Below are positions 9,392 through 18,194 of a stretch of DNA of 64,000 nucleotides, in pieces. The position numbers and the translations under genes are program-made. The notes below the pieces were generated by a model. It was given only the letters and a program-made list of their open reading frames with translations. It did not search any database and was not told the DNA's origin. The DNA is from Bacillota bacterium. GTDB taxonomy: Bacteria > Bacillota > Clostridia > Acetivibrionales > DSM-1351. Every line of letters begins with the position of its first letter. Position 1 is the stretch's first letter. The stretch lies in the NCBI GenBank assembly GCA_023415305.1, contig JAEZKZ010000099.1, positions 18,244-82,243 of the forward strand, written 5' to 3'.

Positions 9392-10087
9392 ATGGTAACC
9401 AGACTTATATTCGTAAGACATGCCGAGGCAGAAGGAAATATTAACAGGCGCTTTCATGGATGGTTTGACAGCAAGATAACTGAAAAGGGTCATAAACAGG
9501 CAAAAAAAGTAGCAGAGAGATTAGCCTCAATACCTATAGATATAATTTATTCAAGCAGCCTGACACGTACTTTGCAAACGGCACAATATATTGCTGATGT
9601 CAAGCAACTCCCTATAAACCGTACCGATAAGCTGAAAGAAATAAACGGTGGGGACTGGGAGGATATGCCCTTTGACCAGCTTCCGATACTATACCCGGTA
9701 GAAAATAAAATCTGGGAGGAAGAACCGCATCTCCATAAAATGCCTAACGGTGAAAGCGTTACCGAGTTTTATGAGAGGCTGATTGCTGAAGTTAAACATA
9801 TTATCAGCAATAATCTCGGTAAAAACATATGTATAGTCACACACGGCGCAGCAATTCGTACTATGCTTTGCAGATTCTACAGTTATGACCTTGAAAATTT
9901 AAAGAATATTTACTGGCATGACAATACCTCAGTTACCATTGTTGATTATGATAACACTAAGGACGAGTTCGAAGTGATGATGGAGGGAGATATCGAACAT
10001 CTTGACTTCGAATTGAGCACTATTCAAAATCAGGAATGGTGGCAGGAATTCATGGAGGAAAAGCGTAAGCAGAATAAATTGAAATAA
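9392..10087 (+). CDS. Histidine phosphatase (phosphoglycerate mutase family)
   Basis: A 231-residue protein with the RHG-type signature VRHAEAEGN at residues 8-16, a conserved acid in NGGDWEDM and a second catalytic histidine in IVTHGAAIRT. These place it in the histidine phosphatase superfamily (PhoE/GpmB/CobC-like). The substrate cannot be deduced. It sits between pyrD and the pyrE-like gene with a possible own -10 (TATAAT near 9350), so a role in nucleotide metabolism is only inferred from position. Confidence 0.85.
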   Translation: MVTRLIFVRHAEAEGNINRRFHGWFDSKITEKGHKQAKKVAERLASIPIDIIYSSSLTRTLQTAQYIADVKQLPINRTDKLKEINGGDWEDMPFDQLPILYPVENKIWEEEPHLHKMPNGESVTEFYERLIAEVKHIISNNLGKNICIVTHGAAIRTMLCRFYSYDLENLKNIYWHDNTSVTIVDYDNTKDEFEVMMEGDIEHLDFELSTIQNQEWWQEFMEEKRKQNKLK

Positions 10088-10128
10088 CTGAAAAAATTCC
10101 ATCAAGTTAAAGTGGAGGTCATAAAATA

Positions 10129-10986
10129 ATGGATAGGAACAAACTAATAAACTGGCTGTTTAGAACCGATGCAGTGAGAGTATGTCCCGAAAACAAACCT
10201 TTCTGGTACACATCCTCTAAAATCGGTCCGTATTATATAAATACTCATTTCCTATACGGCAGTGAGGAAAAGGCAAACAATCTGCTAAAGGTAATAGATG
10301 TATGCAAGGAAAATAAAAAGGACTGCTCGGAAGTTATTTTGGAGCTGACCCGTAAAAACTTTGAAACTGACGAGATATTCCGAGGTCTAATTTCATCAAT
10401 GTGCGAGTATATTAAAAGTAATTTCAATATAAACGATATAGATTATATATCTGGCGGTGAAAGAAGAGACTGGTTCTTTTCTCTTATAATTGCCGATATA
10501 CTAAATATTCCGCACATAACCATTTTCAAGGATTTATCTGCAATATTGCATAAGGATGGCAAATCCACCGATATTAACGATATTAAGAATGGAAATGTGC
10601 TTCATATAGCTGATATAATTACAGAGGCCTCCAGCTATACCAGGGCGTGGATACCGGCTATTCAGGCTTTGAATGGAAATCTGAAATATAGTCTGGTTGT
10701 TATAGACAGACTTCAGGGCGGTGCTGAAAGGTTAACTAGTGCAGGCGTTGAATCTCATGCACTGATGAATGTTGACAAGGTTTTGTTTGACGGGGCTTTG
10801 GAGGGAAAACATATAACAGAAAAACAACATGAAATGCTTATGAATTATCTGAATAGACCAACAGAAACAATGCGGGACTTCCTTATAGAGCATCCTGAAT
10901 TTATTGAATACTCCCTGAAGGCTGACCCCAAAACTGCTGAGAGAGCTAGAATATGCGTAGAACAAAATATATATGGATTATCCTGA
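10129..10986 (+). CDS. Orotate phosphoribosyltransferase-like protein
   Basis: A 285-residue protein at the position where pyrE ends the operon. A Rossmann-type phosphoribosyltransferase core can be seen: YISGGERRDWFFSLIIADIL followed by HITIFKD, then a PRPP-loop-like segment VLHIADIITEASS. That loop departs from the usual DD..TG.T pattern (AD, then TEASS), and the protein is about 70 residues longer than common PyrE. It probably makes OMP, but the divergent PRPP loop leaves room for another PRTase role. RBS GGAGG upstream. Confidence 0.7.
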   Translation: MDRNKLINWLFRTDAVRVCPENKPFWYTSSKIGPYYINTHFLYGSEEKANNLLKVIDVCKENKKDCSEVILELTRKNFETDEIFRGLISSMCEYIKSNFNINDIDYISGGERRDWFFSLIIADILNIPHITIFKDLSAILHKDGKSTDINDIKNGNVLHIADIITEASSYTRAWIPAIQALNGNLKYSLVVIDRLQGGAERLTSAGVESHALMNVDKVLFDGALEGKHITEKQHEMLMNYLNRPTETMRDFLIEHPEFIEYSLKADPKTAERARICVEQNIYGLS

Positions 10987-11060
10987 ACTGATAAAAAGCA
11001 AGAGGAAATCTGATTCTATTAATGGATAACCCGTTATTCATAATTGGTAATGAGGTATAT

Positions 11061-11753
11061 ATGAAAAGAAAAATCATTATTGCGTCAATAGTATTAACAC
11101 TTGGGTTTATAGCTTTACTGAGCTATAACAAAATTGTTTATCTGGACGCATTTTTCTTTTTGAAGGGAAAGGTTACTATTGAAAAAATAGTATGTAACGG
11201 TGATATGGATAAGGATGGCATTTCTGATATGGATGATATTGTTGAGGGTGCCAGGAAAGAGGTAATGAATCAGACCAAATATCAAAGTACATATTATGAA
11301 GGGGGATATCCACCTGAGTGGGAAGGGGTTTGTACCGATGTAATCTGGAGAGCATTAAAGAATGCAGGTTATGACTTGAAAAGAAACATGGATATGGATA
11401 TTCTTGAGCGTACAGAGGATTACATCAACGGGGTTAAAATACCTGATCCCAATATTGATTTCAGGCGTGTAAAAAATCAGTTGGTGTTTTTTGAGAAATA
11501 CGCTGAAAGCCTTACCAGAGAAGTGAAGCCCTATGATAAAAAGAACTTGTACCAATGGCAGCCCGGTGATATAGTTGTATTAAATAAAACAGAGCATGTT
11601 GCTATTGTGTCCGATAAAAGGCGGAAGGATGGAGTGCCCTACATCATACATAACGCCAGTACGGTGGCAGTTGAAGAAGAGAATATTCTTCTGAAATGGA
11701 GTAAAAGCGGAAGGATAATCGGTCATTTCAGGTTCCCCAAGGAGATACAGTAA
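11061..11753 (+). CDS. DUF1287 family membrane-anchored protein
   Basis: A 230-residue protein. The first 25 residues form a signal anchor (KIIIASIVLTLGFIALL). The rest has the DUF1287 pattern: GVCTDVIWRALKNAGYDL, a DPNIDFRRVKNQ segment, WQPGDIVVLN and HVAIVSDKR...IHNAS, which resembles NlpC/P60-type cysteine peptidase folds with a Cys and a His. The function is unknown; a cell-wall or secreted hydrolase role is plausible. ATG 11061 follows GAGG; an upstream ATG at 11022 lacks a site. Confidence 0.75.
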   Translation: MKRKIIIASIVLTLGFIALLSYNKIVYLDAFFFLKGKVTIEKIVCNGDMDKDGISDMDDIVEGARKEVMNQTKYQSTYYEGGYPPEWEGVCTDVIWRALKNAGYDLKRNMDMDILERTEDYINGVKIPDPNIDFRRVKNQLVFFEKYAESLTREVKPYDKKNLYQWQPGDIVVLNKTEHVAIVSDKRRKDGVPYIIHNASTVAVEEENILLKWSKSGRIIGHFRFPKEIQ

Positions 11754-11782
11754 TAGATATTTATCAGAAGGAAGGTATAGAT

Positions 11783-12259
11783 TTGGCAATACAGAAGACA
11801 AACGTAATGAGAATACTTGACAGTGCACATATTCAGTACAATACATATACATACGAAAACAAGGAGGGGGCCCTTGATGGAGTGTCTGTAGCAAATAAAA
11901 TCGGACAGCCGGTGGAAAGGGTTTATAAAACACTTGTAACAAGAGGTATAAGTAAGAACTTTTTTATCTTTGTTATTCCTGTAAGTAAGGAATTGAATCT
12001 GAAGGCGGCAGCTAAATCGGTTGGAGAAAAATCCGTTGAGATGATCAGGATGGATGAAATAAACAAGGTAACCGGTTATATCAGAGGAGGCTGCTCTCCC
12101 ATTGGAATGAAAAAAGACTATCAGACTGTTATTGACAGTTCTTGTGAAAACATAGACACCATTATTTTCAGCGCAGGTAAAATCGGGTTCCAGGTCGAGA
12201 TAAAGCCAAAGGAACTGATTGATTTTATTAAAGCTGGTATTGCTCACATAATAGATTAA
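11783..12259 (+). CDS. ybaK: Cys-tRNA(Pro)/Cys-tRNA(Cys) deacylase, YbaK family
   Basis: A 158-residue YbaK/ProX-type editing domain. Family signs are VANKIGQPVERVYKTLV, the lysine-rich KELNLKAAAK, GYIRGGCSPIGMKK and the final FSAGKIGFQVEIKP. It would remove mischarged cysteine from tRNA(Pro) in trans. The likely start is TTG 11783 with GAAGG upstream. It follows the DUF1287 gene by 29 bp. Confidence 0.88.
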   Translation: MAIQKTNVMRILDSAHIQYNTYTYENKEGALDGVSVANKIGQPVERVYKTLVTRGISKNFFIFVIPVSKELNLKAAAKSVGEKSVEMIRMDEINKVTGYIRGGCSPIGMKKDYQTVIDSSCENIDTIIFSAGKIGFQVEIKPKELIDFIKAGIAHIID

Positions 12260-12399
12260 ATGGATTAGTGAACTTTATTGACATTACTGGGTAAATTATA
12301 CTATCATAAAGTATAGTCTTAACGCCCAATTTGTTAAGGATATTGATTAATAAATAAAATCCTAAGTATAATATTACCAATTCATTTTAGGAGAATTGT

Positions 12400-12687
12400 A
12401 TGGATGATAATACAATGATAGCAATAGCTGTCGTAATATTTGGAACTTTAACTTTTCTTTATATATCGATGCAGGAGATTTTCAAGTTCAGGCTTAAAAA
12501 AGAGCAGATAAAAGCAGATGCCCTGGTTAAAGCCGAAGAGATAAAGGCAAAGAATCAACTCGATATAGAGGCATTGATACACAAAGACAGTGTAATCAAA
12601 AACAGCAATTTTAGTAATGCTAATTTATCAGAAAACGATAACGAATATCTGAATGAGAGAAGGCACAGGCTTGACGATATGGCATGA
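12400..12687 (+). CDS. Small single-pass membrane protein with coiled coil
   Basis: A 95-residue protein not recognised as a known family. One transmembrane helix (residues about 5-24, MIAIAVVIFGTLTFLYISM) is followed by a charged helix rich in K, E and A (residues 29-57), likely a coiled coil, and a polar tail. RBS AGGAG lies eight bases upstream. It converges with splB. Confidence 0.6.
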   Translation: MDDNTMIAIAVVIFGTLTFLYISMQEIFKFRLKKEQIKADALVKAEEIKAKNQLDIEALIHKDSVIKNSNFSNANLSENDNEYLNERRHRLDDMA

Positions 12688-12737
12688 TTTTACTAATATA
12701 TCCTATAGTTAGTGTCTGCCATTCCTTGAATAGGGAA

Positions 12738-13757
12738 TTATATTATATACTTTATTTCTCCATTTTCAAATATTTCAACAATTTCTCTCTGAAAAAAATC
12801 TTTGATCTGAGCAATAGTTTCCTTAGGATATACATATTTCCCGTAACCGAATTGTCCGTATTTGAACTGCCTTTTTTCATTTTCCATGTCAAGGGTAGTT
12901 CGAGGAAATATTTCGGTTATTTTATTTTTTGCCTTAGTGGTATATCTGTGGGATATAACCTCAAAGGTTACAGGCCTTGAGGCTGAAATAGGATAAGCCT
13001 TACGTAAAGTTAACAGCAGTTCTTTATATTCTTTCTCCCAACCGGAATAAATAAAAACAGGAGCTATAATGAAGCCTGTAGGATATCCTGCAGAGTAGAG
13101 CTTTGCACTTGCCTCTATTCGCTTTTTTGCCGAAGCTGTTCTGTGTTCATAGGCTTCTATAATGGACTCTGTATTCAGGCTAAAGCGTATCTCAGTATTA
13201 TTGTTGTGTTCAAGTTCAAGCAGGTCGTCAATATCAGTAAACTTCGTAACAAATCTGAAACGGGCGTTCTCCTGAGATGCAAAATAGGTGATGGACCGCT
13301 TAAGTGCGCCTGTGTACGGCTCAACGGGAACTGGGTCAGAGGTGGCTGAACCTTCAAAAATAGTTTCTTCAGGGAGTCGCTCTGTAATATATTTATCTGT
13401 TTGTTGAAAAATTTCGTCAAGATTTACATGAACTCTTATAAAGGGTTTATCTCCCAATTGAGTATTCAGATAACAGTATTCACATTGTCCGATACAGCCG
13501 CTCACAAGGGGAAGCTGATAGTGGGCAGAAGGTTTGCAGCTCTGAAAGCTTAAGCTTTTTTTTACACCAACCACCAAAGTGGACTTTCCGCTCTTATATA
13601 AAGCTTCAGCTGTATCACCCGGTATGTTGCTTTTAATTTTGATTAGTGAACTTTCTATTATAGGAAGGTTATCCTCCTTAAACCTGGAATAAAGCTGTTT
13701 ACCAAGAGGATAATCCAATGCTCCTGTTTCAAAAATAACTCTCTGGGGTACAAACAT
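12738..13757 (-). CDS. splB: Spore photoproduct lyase-like radical SAM protein
   Basis: A 339-residue protein with the radical SAM motif CIGQCEYC (C88, C92, C95), C-terminal extended SplB features and the phrase MFVPQRVIFETGALDYPLG typical of the family. SplB repairs the UV thymine dimer of spores. The true start is ATG at 13757, behind GAGG; the frame is open 25 codons further upstream. By eye, the segment FEGSATSD aligns with the FEAACTSD-like segment that carries the hydrogen-donor Cys141 of Bacillus SplB, and the Cys is Ala here. It may belong to an SPL-like subgroup. Confidence 0.85.
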   Translation of the reverse strand: MFVPQRVIFETGALDYPLGKQLYSRFKEDNLPIIESSLIKIKSNIPGDTAEALYKSGKSTLVVGVKKSLSFQSCKPSAHYQLPLVSGCIGQCEYCYLNTQLGDKPFIRVHVNLDEIFQQTDKYITERLPEETIFEGSATSDPVPVEPYTGALKRSITYFASQENARFRFVTKFTDIDDLLELEHNNNTEIRFSLNTESIIEAYEHRTASAKKRIEASAKLYSAGYPTGFIIAPVFIYSGWEKEYKELLLTLRKAYPISASRPVTFEVISHRYTTKAKNKITEIFPRTTLDMENEKRQFKYGQFGYGKYVYPKETIAQIKDFFQREIVEIFENGEIKYII

Positions 13758-13866
13758 ATAAAACCTCACATAATGTTCATTTTCATATATTTTGCACCTA
13801 GTCGGGATATTTAATACCCAATAATCCAACAAAACCGACAGCTGCTATTTACTGCTACCCTGTAAT

Positions 13867-15108
13867 TTACTTCCAACCATCAGTATATTCCTCAGAAAAA
13901 TCGTCAGCTTTCGGAAGCTTATACTTCCTTGAACCTGTATTTACGCTTTCTGAAAAAAGATAGGCACAAATTAAAGAGGTTATTGGAATTGTTACCAAAA
14001 TACCAAAGCTTCCTACCAGTGATTGAAGAATTTCCACAACAATCATTTCCTTATTCATGAGCTCTAAAATAGAACTGTTATATGAAACCAGTAATAAGAC
14101 CACAGACAGTGAACTTCCAATATAAGCAAGAATCAGGGTATTTGCCATAGTACCCATAATGTCTCTGCCGATAGCTATTCCGGACTTTATAATCAAACTG
14201 AAGGGTGTGTATTCAAGCTTGTCTTTCAACTCAGCCAGGGCTGCAGCGATGGACATGGCTACATCCATTATCGCACCAATAGCTCCGATAAGGATGGAAG
14301 CAAATATGATTGCTCTTAGATCAATTGGATTTGTGGGATTAACTCTTATGACATAAAGTGATTCTTCACTGACGAGGCCGGTAAGTTTCAAAACCTTGTC
14401 CATAATAAGGGTGAGAAAACCCGACACAAGTATTCCCACAAGACAGCCAATGCCTGCAGAAAGGCTCTTCTTGTTTGCGCCGTATATAATAAGAAAAGAC
14501 ATGGTTATGATAAAAATACAGGTAATTATTGACCAGAAATATATATTAAAGCCTTGAAGAACGGCAGGAATGAACACTGCAAAAATTGCAACACATGTAA
14601 AAGCAAGAGAGACGATAGTATTAAAGCCTTTAAAACGTCCAAACAAAACAAGAAATATGAGAAAGGCAATTCCCATGATAATAAGAGAATCCGTTCTCAG
14701 GTATTCGCCTAAAACCCATTCGTCCTCTGAATTCTCATTATCCAGTCGGTAAAGTATTACTTTGTCACCGGGCTCCACTTCCTTAAGAGCTGTTCCTGTG
14801 AAAGGGTCCACAGTTTGAAGTGCCGCTACCTCGGTACCCTTTTTTTCTCCGGATAATATTTCTGCAGTAAAAATAATATTCTTACCGGTTTCAGGGGTTT
14901 CCCCGCCTAGATCATACTCAACGGGTTTAATACTGACTATTTTTATAACCTGAGCTTTTTCAGCATTAACGCCTTCTGCACCGCTTAAAATATTAAGGTT
15001 TTTTGTAGTAATTCTATTACCTGCTATCAACAAAATTACCGATATAAAGATGGTTGATAAATAAACTAATGTTTCTCTATTTAATAGTGATTTTAATTTG
15101 ACTGACAT
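13867..15108 (-). CDS. YibE/F-like multipass membrane protein
   Basis: A 413-residue protein with an N-terminal membrane anchor, an extracytoplasmic domain of about 100 residues (VVSIKPVEYDLGG...VALQTVDPF) and about seven more hydrophobic helices (for example LIIMGIAFLIFLVLFGRF). This is the YibE/F family, of unknown transport-like function. ATG 15108 has GGAGGAG directly upstream; the longer frame to 15135 adds nine unsupported residues. It follows the splB gene on the same strand; a shared role is not evident. Confidence 0.75.
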   Translation of the reverse strand: MSVKLKSLLNRETLVYLSTIFISVILLIAGNRITTKNLNILSGAEGVNAEKAQVIKIVSIKPVEYDLGGETPETGKNIIFTAEILSGEKKGTEVAALQTVDPFTGTALKEVEPGDKVILYRLDNENSEDEWVLGEYLRTDSLIIMGIAFLIFLVLFGRFKGFNTIVSLAFTCVAIFAVFIPAVLQGFNIYFWSIITCIFIITMSFLIIYGANKKSLSAGIGCLVGILVSGFLTLIMDKVLKLTGLVSEESLYVIRVNPTNPIDLRAIIFASILIGAIGAIMDVAMSIAAALAELKDKLEYTPFSLIIKSGIAIGRDIMGTMANTLILAYIGSSLSVVLLLVSYNSSILELMNKEMIVVEILQSLVGSFGILVTIPITSLICAYLFSESVNTGSRKYKLPKADDFSEEYTDGWK

Positions 15109-15195
15109 AGCTCCTCCGGTTACAGAATAATCCATTGTACTACATTATAATAGCACATGAAAATTTGCGGTACAATAACAGTGGAGGAGAAAGAA

Positions 15196-16290
15196 TCATA
15201 TCTGATAATCGGAGTAGTCAGTATTACGTAATTCTGAAGGACTTAATCCGTACAACTTTTTAAACTGCTTCATAAAATAATTTAAATCACGATAGCCTAT
15301 CTGATAACCTATTTCATAAGTTTTTAAATTTGTACTTTTAATGAGGTATTCTGCACGTGTAAGCTTAACCATGGTGACATAATCGTTAAAATGAATACCT
15401 GTTTTAGCTGGGAATGAATTGCTCAAATATGTATTGTTAATGAAGAATTTCTCGGCTATTACTTTTAATTTCAGATCATTTTCAGGATTATTCAGTATAA
15501 AATCGCAGATGTTCCGAATATTTTCATCCTGTGTATCGGGCTCAAATTTTATAATGAACCGTATTAAATGGTTTATTTTTCTCAGGTAAAACTCTTTAAA
15601 GGTATCCGATTTACCCTCATGTAAAAAATCCACTTCTTCGAAATAATCGATTCCAATAAAATTACTAAGCCATTTAAATTCTTCATAAACTGCTTTTATA
15701 AGATTGTGATATAGTTTTTTAATAATAATATCTGCTTTAATAATGTTGTCAGATAAGGCCAGGTATAGATTATCAACCGTAAGGCTGAACAATTGAACAG
15801 CAGAAAAATCCTTGTTTTTTATATAGTGAAAAATATTCTTCTCCTCAGCGGTAGGGTATACCCAGTCATTGTTATCTGAATCCAAGCCGGAGTGTAATCT
15901 ATTGTTCTGGTTTTCCTTTAAGAAGCTGACCGCTCTTTGCAAAACCTGCAGCAGGCTTTCTTCAGACGCAGGCTTTACAAGGTAATCAAAAGCCCCCAGT
16001 ACTATGCCTTGCCTGGCATAATTAAATTCACTGTATTCGCTGATAATAACCACACATGAGCATAAGTTATCCTTCTTTATTTCTCTTAAGAGCTGAAGCC
16101 CGTCAATTATTGGCATTCTAATGTCAGTCAAAACAAGGTCATATTTGTTCTTTTTAAGTAGATCAATAGCCTGGCTGCCATTATTGGCTTTTCCAGCAAT
16201 TTCGAAACCCGATACCTCACCCCATACTTTCAAACGCTCCATTTCCAGGAGAAAAATATCCCTGTCGTCAACAATCAATGTTTTATACAT
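15196..16290 (-). CDS. Response regulator, YesN type (receiver + AraC HTH)
   Basis: A 364-residue protein. The receiver domain occupies residues 1-120 with phosphoacceptor Asp56 (LVLTDIRMP) and a conserved lysine in DYLVKPASEE. A linker of about 130 residues precedes two AraC helix-turn-helix motifs (LKVIAEKFFINNTYLSNSF; TYEIGYQIGYRDLNYFMKQF). It should be a DNA-binding transcription activator controlled by the histidine kinase gene upstream at 16336. AraC activators bind direct repeats about two helical turns apart, which matches the repeats found in four nearby promoters. Start ATG 16290 has GGAGG. Confidence 0.88.
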   Translation of the reverse strand: MYKTLIVDDRDIFLLEMERLKVWGEVSGFEIAGKANNGSQAIDLLKKNKYDLVLTDIRMPIIDGLQLLREIKKDNLCSCVVIISEYSEFNYARQGIVLGAFDYLVKPASEESLLQVLQRAVSFLKENQNNRLHSGLDSDNNDWVYPTAEEKNIFHYIKNKDFSAVQLFSLTVDNLYLALSDNIIKADIIIKKLYHNLIKAVYEEFKWLSNFIGIDYFEEVDFLHEGKSDTFKEFYLRKINHLIRFIIKFEPDTQDENIRNICDFILNNPENDLKLKVIAEKFFINNTYLSNSFPAKTGIHFNDYVTMVKLTRAEYLIKSTNLKTYEIGYQIGYRDLNYFMKQFKKLYGLSPSELRNTDYSDYQI

Positions 16291-16325
16291 ATTAACCTCC
16301 ATGATTCTAATAGTAATGAAAAGAC
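16291..16325 (-). repeat. Degenerate hairpin-SD cassette upstream of the response regulator
   Basis: On the minus strand the leader reads TCTTTTCATTACTATTA, then CATGGAGGTTAATATG. Both outer parts match the dispersed cassette seen before the radical SAM and pyrF genes, but the GC hairpin between them is missing and replaced by GAAT. Confidence 0.55.
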
Positions 16326-16335
16326 ATTGCCTGTG

Positions 16336-17199
16336 TTATCTTAATATATTCTCTTGACTGATGGTAAAGAATACACATGCACCTTTTCCAACCTCGCCAG
16401 TAATCCAGACTCTTCCTCCGGACTTTTCAATAATTTTTTTAACGATTGCAAGACCCACTCCGCTGCCTTCAAAATCATTTATCGAATGCATACGCTGGAA
16501 CATACCGAAAAGATTCTCCGAAAACTTCATATCAAAACCAACGCCGTTATCCTTTATGTAAAAACAGTTCTCATTATTTTCAAAGAGGTAGCCTACCGAA
16601 ATTTCTCCAACGTCTACATTTCTGGTGAATTTTAAGGAATTTGAAATTATATTTGATATTACCTGCTTCATTAATACTTTATCAGCTAAAATAAAGGGTA
16701 TATTATCTTCAATCTTTAAAAATATCTGCTGATTTTTCGAATAACCGATTACAAGCTCATCGAAAACAGCTTTAATCATTTCCTTTAAGTCCAATGCCTC
16801 CAGTATGGGGTTAAAATCAGTAAACCTGGTATATTCCAAAAGCTTGTTTATTAAAATTAAAGTATCACTGCATATGTCCCTGATATTCTGAATAAGCTCA
16901 ATACCCTCTCTGTTAACGGTATTTTTGTAATCCTCAATGAAAATTCTGGCATAACCGTCAATAGCTCGGACCGGAGCCTTAATTTCATGTGAAATGGTAT
17001 AATTAAAAGCATGCAGTTCATTATTTGATATCTGAAGCTTGCTTGCCATTTCCTGAAAGTCTATAGTATTCGGATTTTTAAAATCTGTTATATTGTTATT
17101 TATAGAAATCACTCCAAAACGATTAATTTTCAAGGGTAACAATTTATAACATACTATAAATATATGTAAAGTATACAATTTTTTACTGTGGTTTGTCAA
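16336..17199 (-). CDS. Cytoplasmic sensor histidine kinase
   Basis: Up to 287 residues. The H-box is FNYTISHEIKAPVRAIDGYA (His71), followed by an N-box (QVISNIISNSLKFTRN) and G-boxes (DNGVGFDMKF; GSGVGLAIVKKII). The kinase core is complete but there is no membrane segment and only about 50 residues before the dimerisation helix, so the sensor domain is absent or lost. The start is uncertain; an internal GTG or TTG near residue 25-30 is possible. It lies 46 bp before the AraC-type response regulator and is its likely partner. Confidence 0.82.
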   Translation of the reverse strand: MTNHSKKLYTLHIFIVCYKLLPLKINRFGVISINNNITDFKNPNTIDFQEMASKLQISNNELHAFNYTISHEIKAPVRAIDGYARIFIEDYKNTVNREGIELIQNIRDICSDTLILINKLLEYTRFTDFNPILEALDLKEMIKAVFDELVIGYSKNQQIFLKIEDNIPFILADKVLMKQVISNIISNSLKFTRNVDVGEISVGYLFENNENCFYIKDNGVGFDMKFSENLFGMFQRMHSINDFEGSGVGLAIVKKIIEKSGGRVWITGEVGKGACVFFTISQENILR

Positions 17200-17281
17200 T
17201 TATCAAACATACTAAAAATATTTGTTTTATAAGTATAATGACATGCTGCTTTGTAAAGTCAACTTTCAAATGAAAATACAT

Positions 17282-17345
17282 AAATATAAACCACTTAAAT
17301 TCTAAATTTAGTCTTGTTGTCAGTTAAAAATGGAAAATTTATAAT
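17282..17345 (+). promoter_or_regulatory. Promoter with two 22-bp-spaced direct repeats (receiver/thiS-like operon)
   Basis: Repeats AAATATAAACCACT (17282-17295) and AAATTTAGTCTTGT (17304-17317) start exactly 22 bp apart. They are followed by -35 TTGTCA (17317-17322), a 17-bp spacer and -10 TATAAT (17340-17345). The same layout occurs at 18195, 27992 and 33490. The site lies between the divergent histidine kinase and receiver genes. Confidence 0.65.
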
Positions 17346-17380
17346 ATATAATTGACAAATTGTCTGACCCGGAGGTTCAT

Positions 17381-17755
17381 ATGCAGAAAATAAAAGTCTT
17401 AATAATTGAAGAATTTAAATATATAGCAGACTTGAATGTACTTGAGTTAAAAAGAGGTGGATTTGAGGTGGAAAGTCTGTATGTGTGTAGTGAAGATGCC
17501 ATGAGGCAGGCTTTAGGCCTTAACAGGTTTGATATTATTCTGTCTGATAATTCAACGCCTCATTTTAATGCAATTCAAGCTTTGTTTACACGGAATGAAC
17601 TGGCTCCCAAAACGCCGTTCATCATAGTTTCAGAGGATGTATCTCCTGAAAGTATAAAGTTTGCAATGAAAAACAGCTGTTGTGCATACTTGCTTAAGGA
17701 AAACCTTCATCAACTGGCAATCCTTGTAAAAAATATAGTTAACCGCAACATATAG
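17381..17755 (+). CDS. Single-domain response regulator
   Basis: A 124-residue receiver domain without an output domain. The phosphoacceptor is in DIILSDNSTPHFN, the Thr/Ser site in FIIVSED and the conserved Lys in AYLLKEN. The acidic pair near the N-terminus is EE (LIIEEFKYIA) instead of the usual DD. ATG 17381 has GGAGG five bases upstream; the frame extends 7 codons further without a site. It may compete for or relay phosphate with the divergently encoded kinase. First gene behind the repeat-bearing promoter. Confidence 0.82.
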   Translation: MQKIKVLIIEEFKYIADLNVLELKRGGFEVESLYVCSEDAMRQALGLNRFDIILSDNSTPHFNAIQALFTRNELAPKTPFIIVSEDVSPESIKFAMKNSCCAYLLKENLHQLAILVKNIVNRNI

Positions 17756-17849
17756 TATGCTTGTAAGTGATTACTAATAATCGAATATGATTTAAAACAG
17801 ATTTTGAGTTGAGCTTTCGATTGAAAATATAAAAAAGGAGAGTTGTATT

Positions 17850-18059
17850 ATGTTGATTACTGTAAATGGGAAGGAAACTATACTTGATAAGGAAGTAAAT
17901 ATTACCGGACTATTAAATCAAGGTTATGTTGAGATGCAGGAATATGTGACAGTTCAGGTAAATGATGAGATAGTTCCCAGAGATGAATATAACAATTTTT
18001 TAATTAAAGAAGGAGATATAGTTGAATTCCTTTACTATATGGGCGGAGGAAGACCATAA
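17850..18059 (+). CDS. ThiS/MoaD-like sulfur carrier protein with C-terminal GGGRP
   Basis: A 69-residue ubiquitin-fold protein (MLITVNGKETIL...VQVNDEIVPRDEY...EGDIVEFLYYMGGGRP). Sulfur carriers must end in GG to be adenylated and turned into a thiocarboxylate; here two residues, RP, follow the glycines, so trimming would be needed, as known for carriers such as HcyS of Wolinella. No thiF or protease gene is near. It lies 94 bp after the receiver gene and before metK and a set of sulfur-type genes, suggesting sulfur transfer for methionine or a cofactor. Confidence 0.75.
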   Translation: MLITVNGKETILDKEVNITGLLNQGYVEMQEYVTVQVNDEIVPRDEYNNFLIKEGDIVEFLYYMGGGRP

Positions 18060-18100
18060 AAACAACATTTCAAATATTTTGTAGGCTGATTGCCGGAATT

Positions 18101-18136
18101 ACAGGTTCATAACATTGTTATGAACCTGTAATTGTT
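18101..18136 (+). terminator. Rho-independent terminator after the ThiS-like gene
   Basis: ACAGGTTCATAAC (18101-18113) and GTTATGAACCTGT (18117-18129) form a perfect 13-bp stem with a 3-base loop ATT, followed by AATTGTTTT. Confidence 0.85.
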
Positions 18137-18194
18137 TTATCCACTTTTGAGTTTATATGTCCGGTAAAAATAAGGAATGCGAGACAATAAATCT

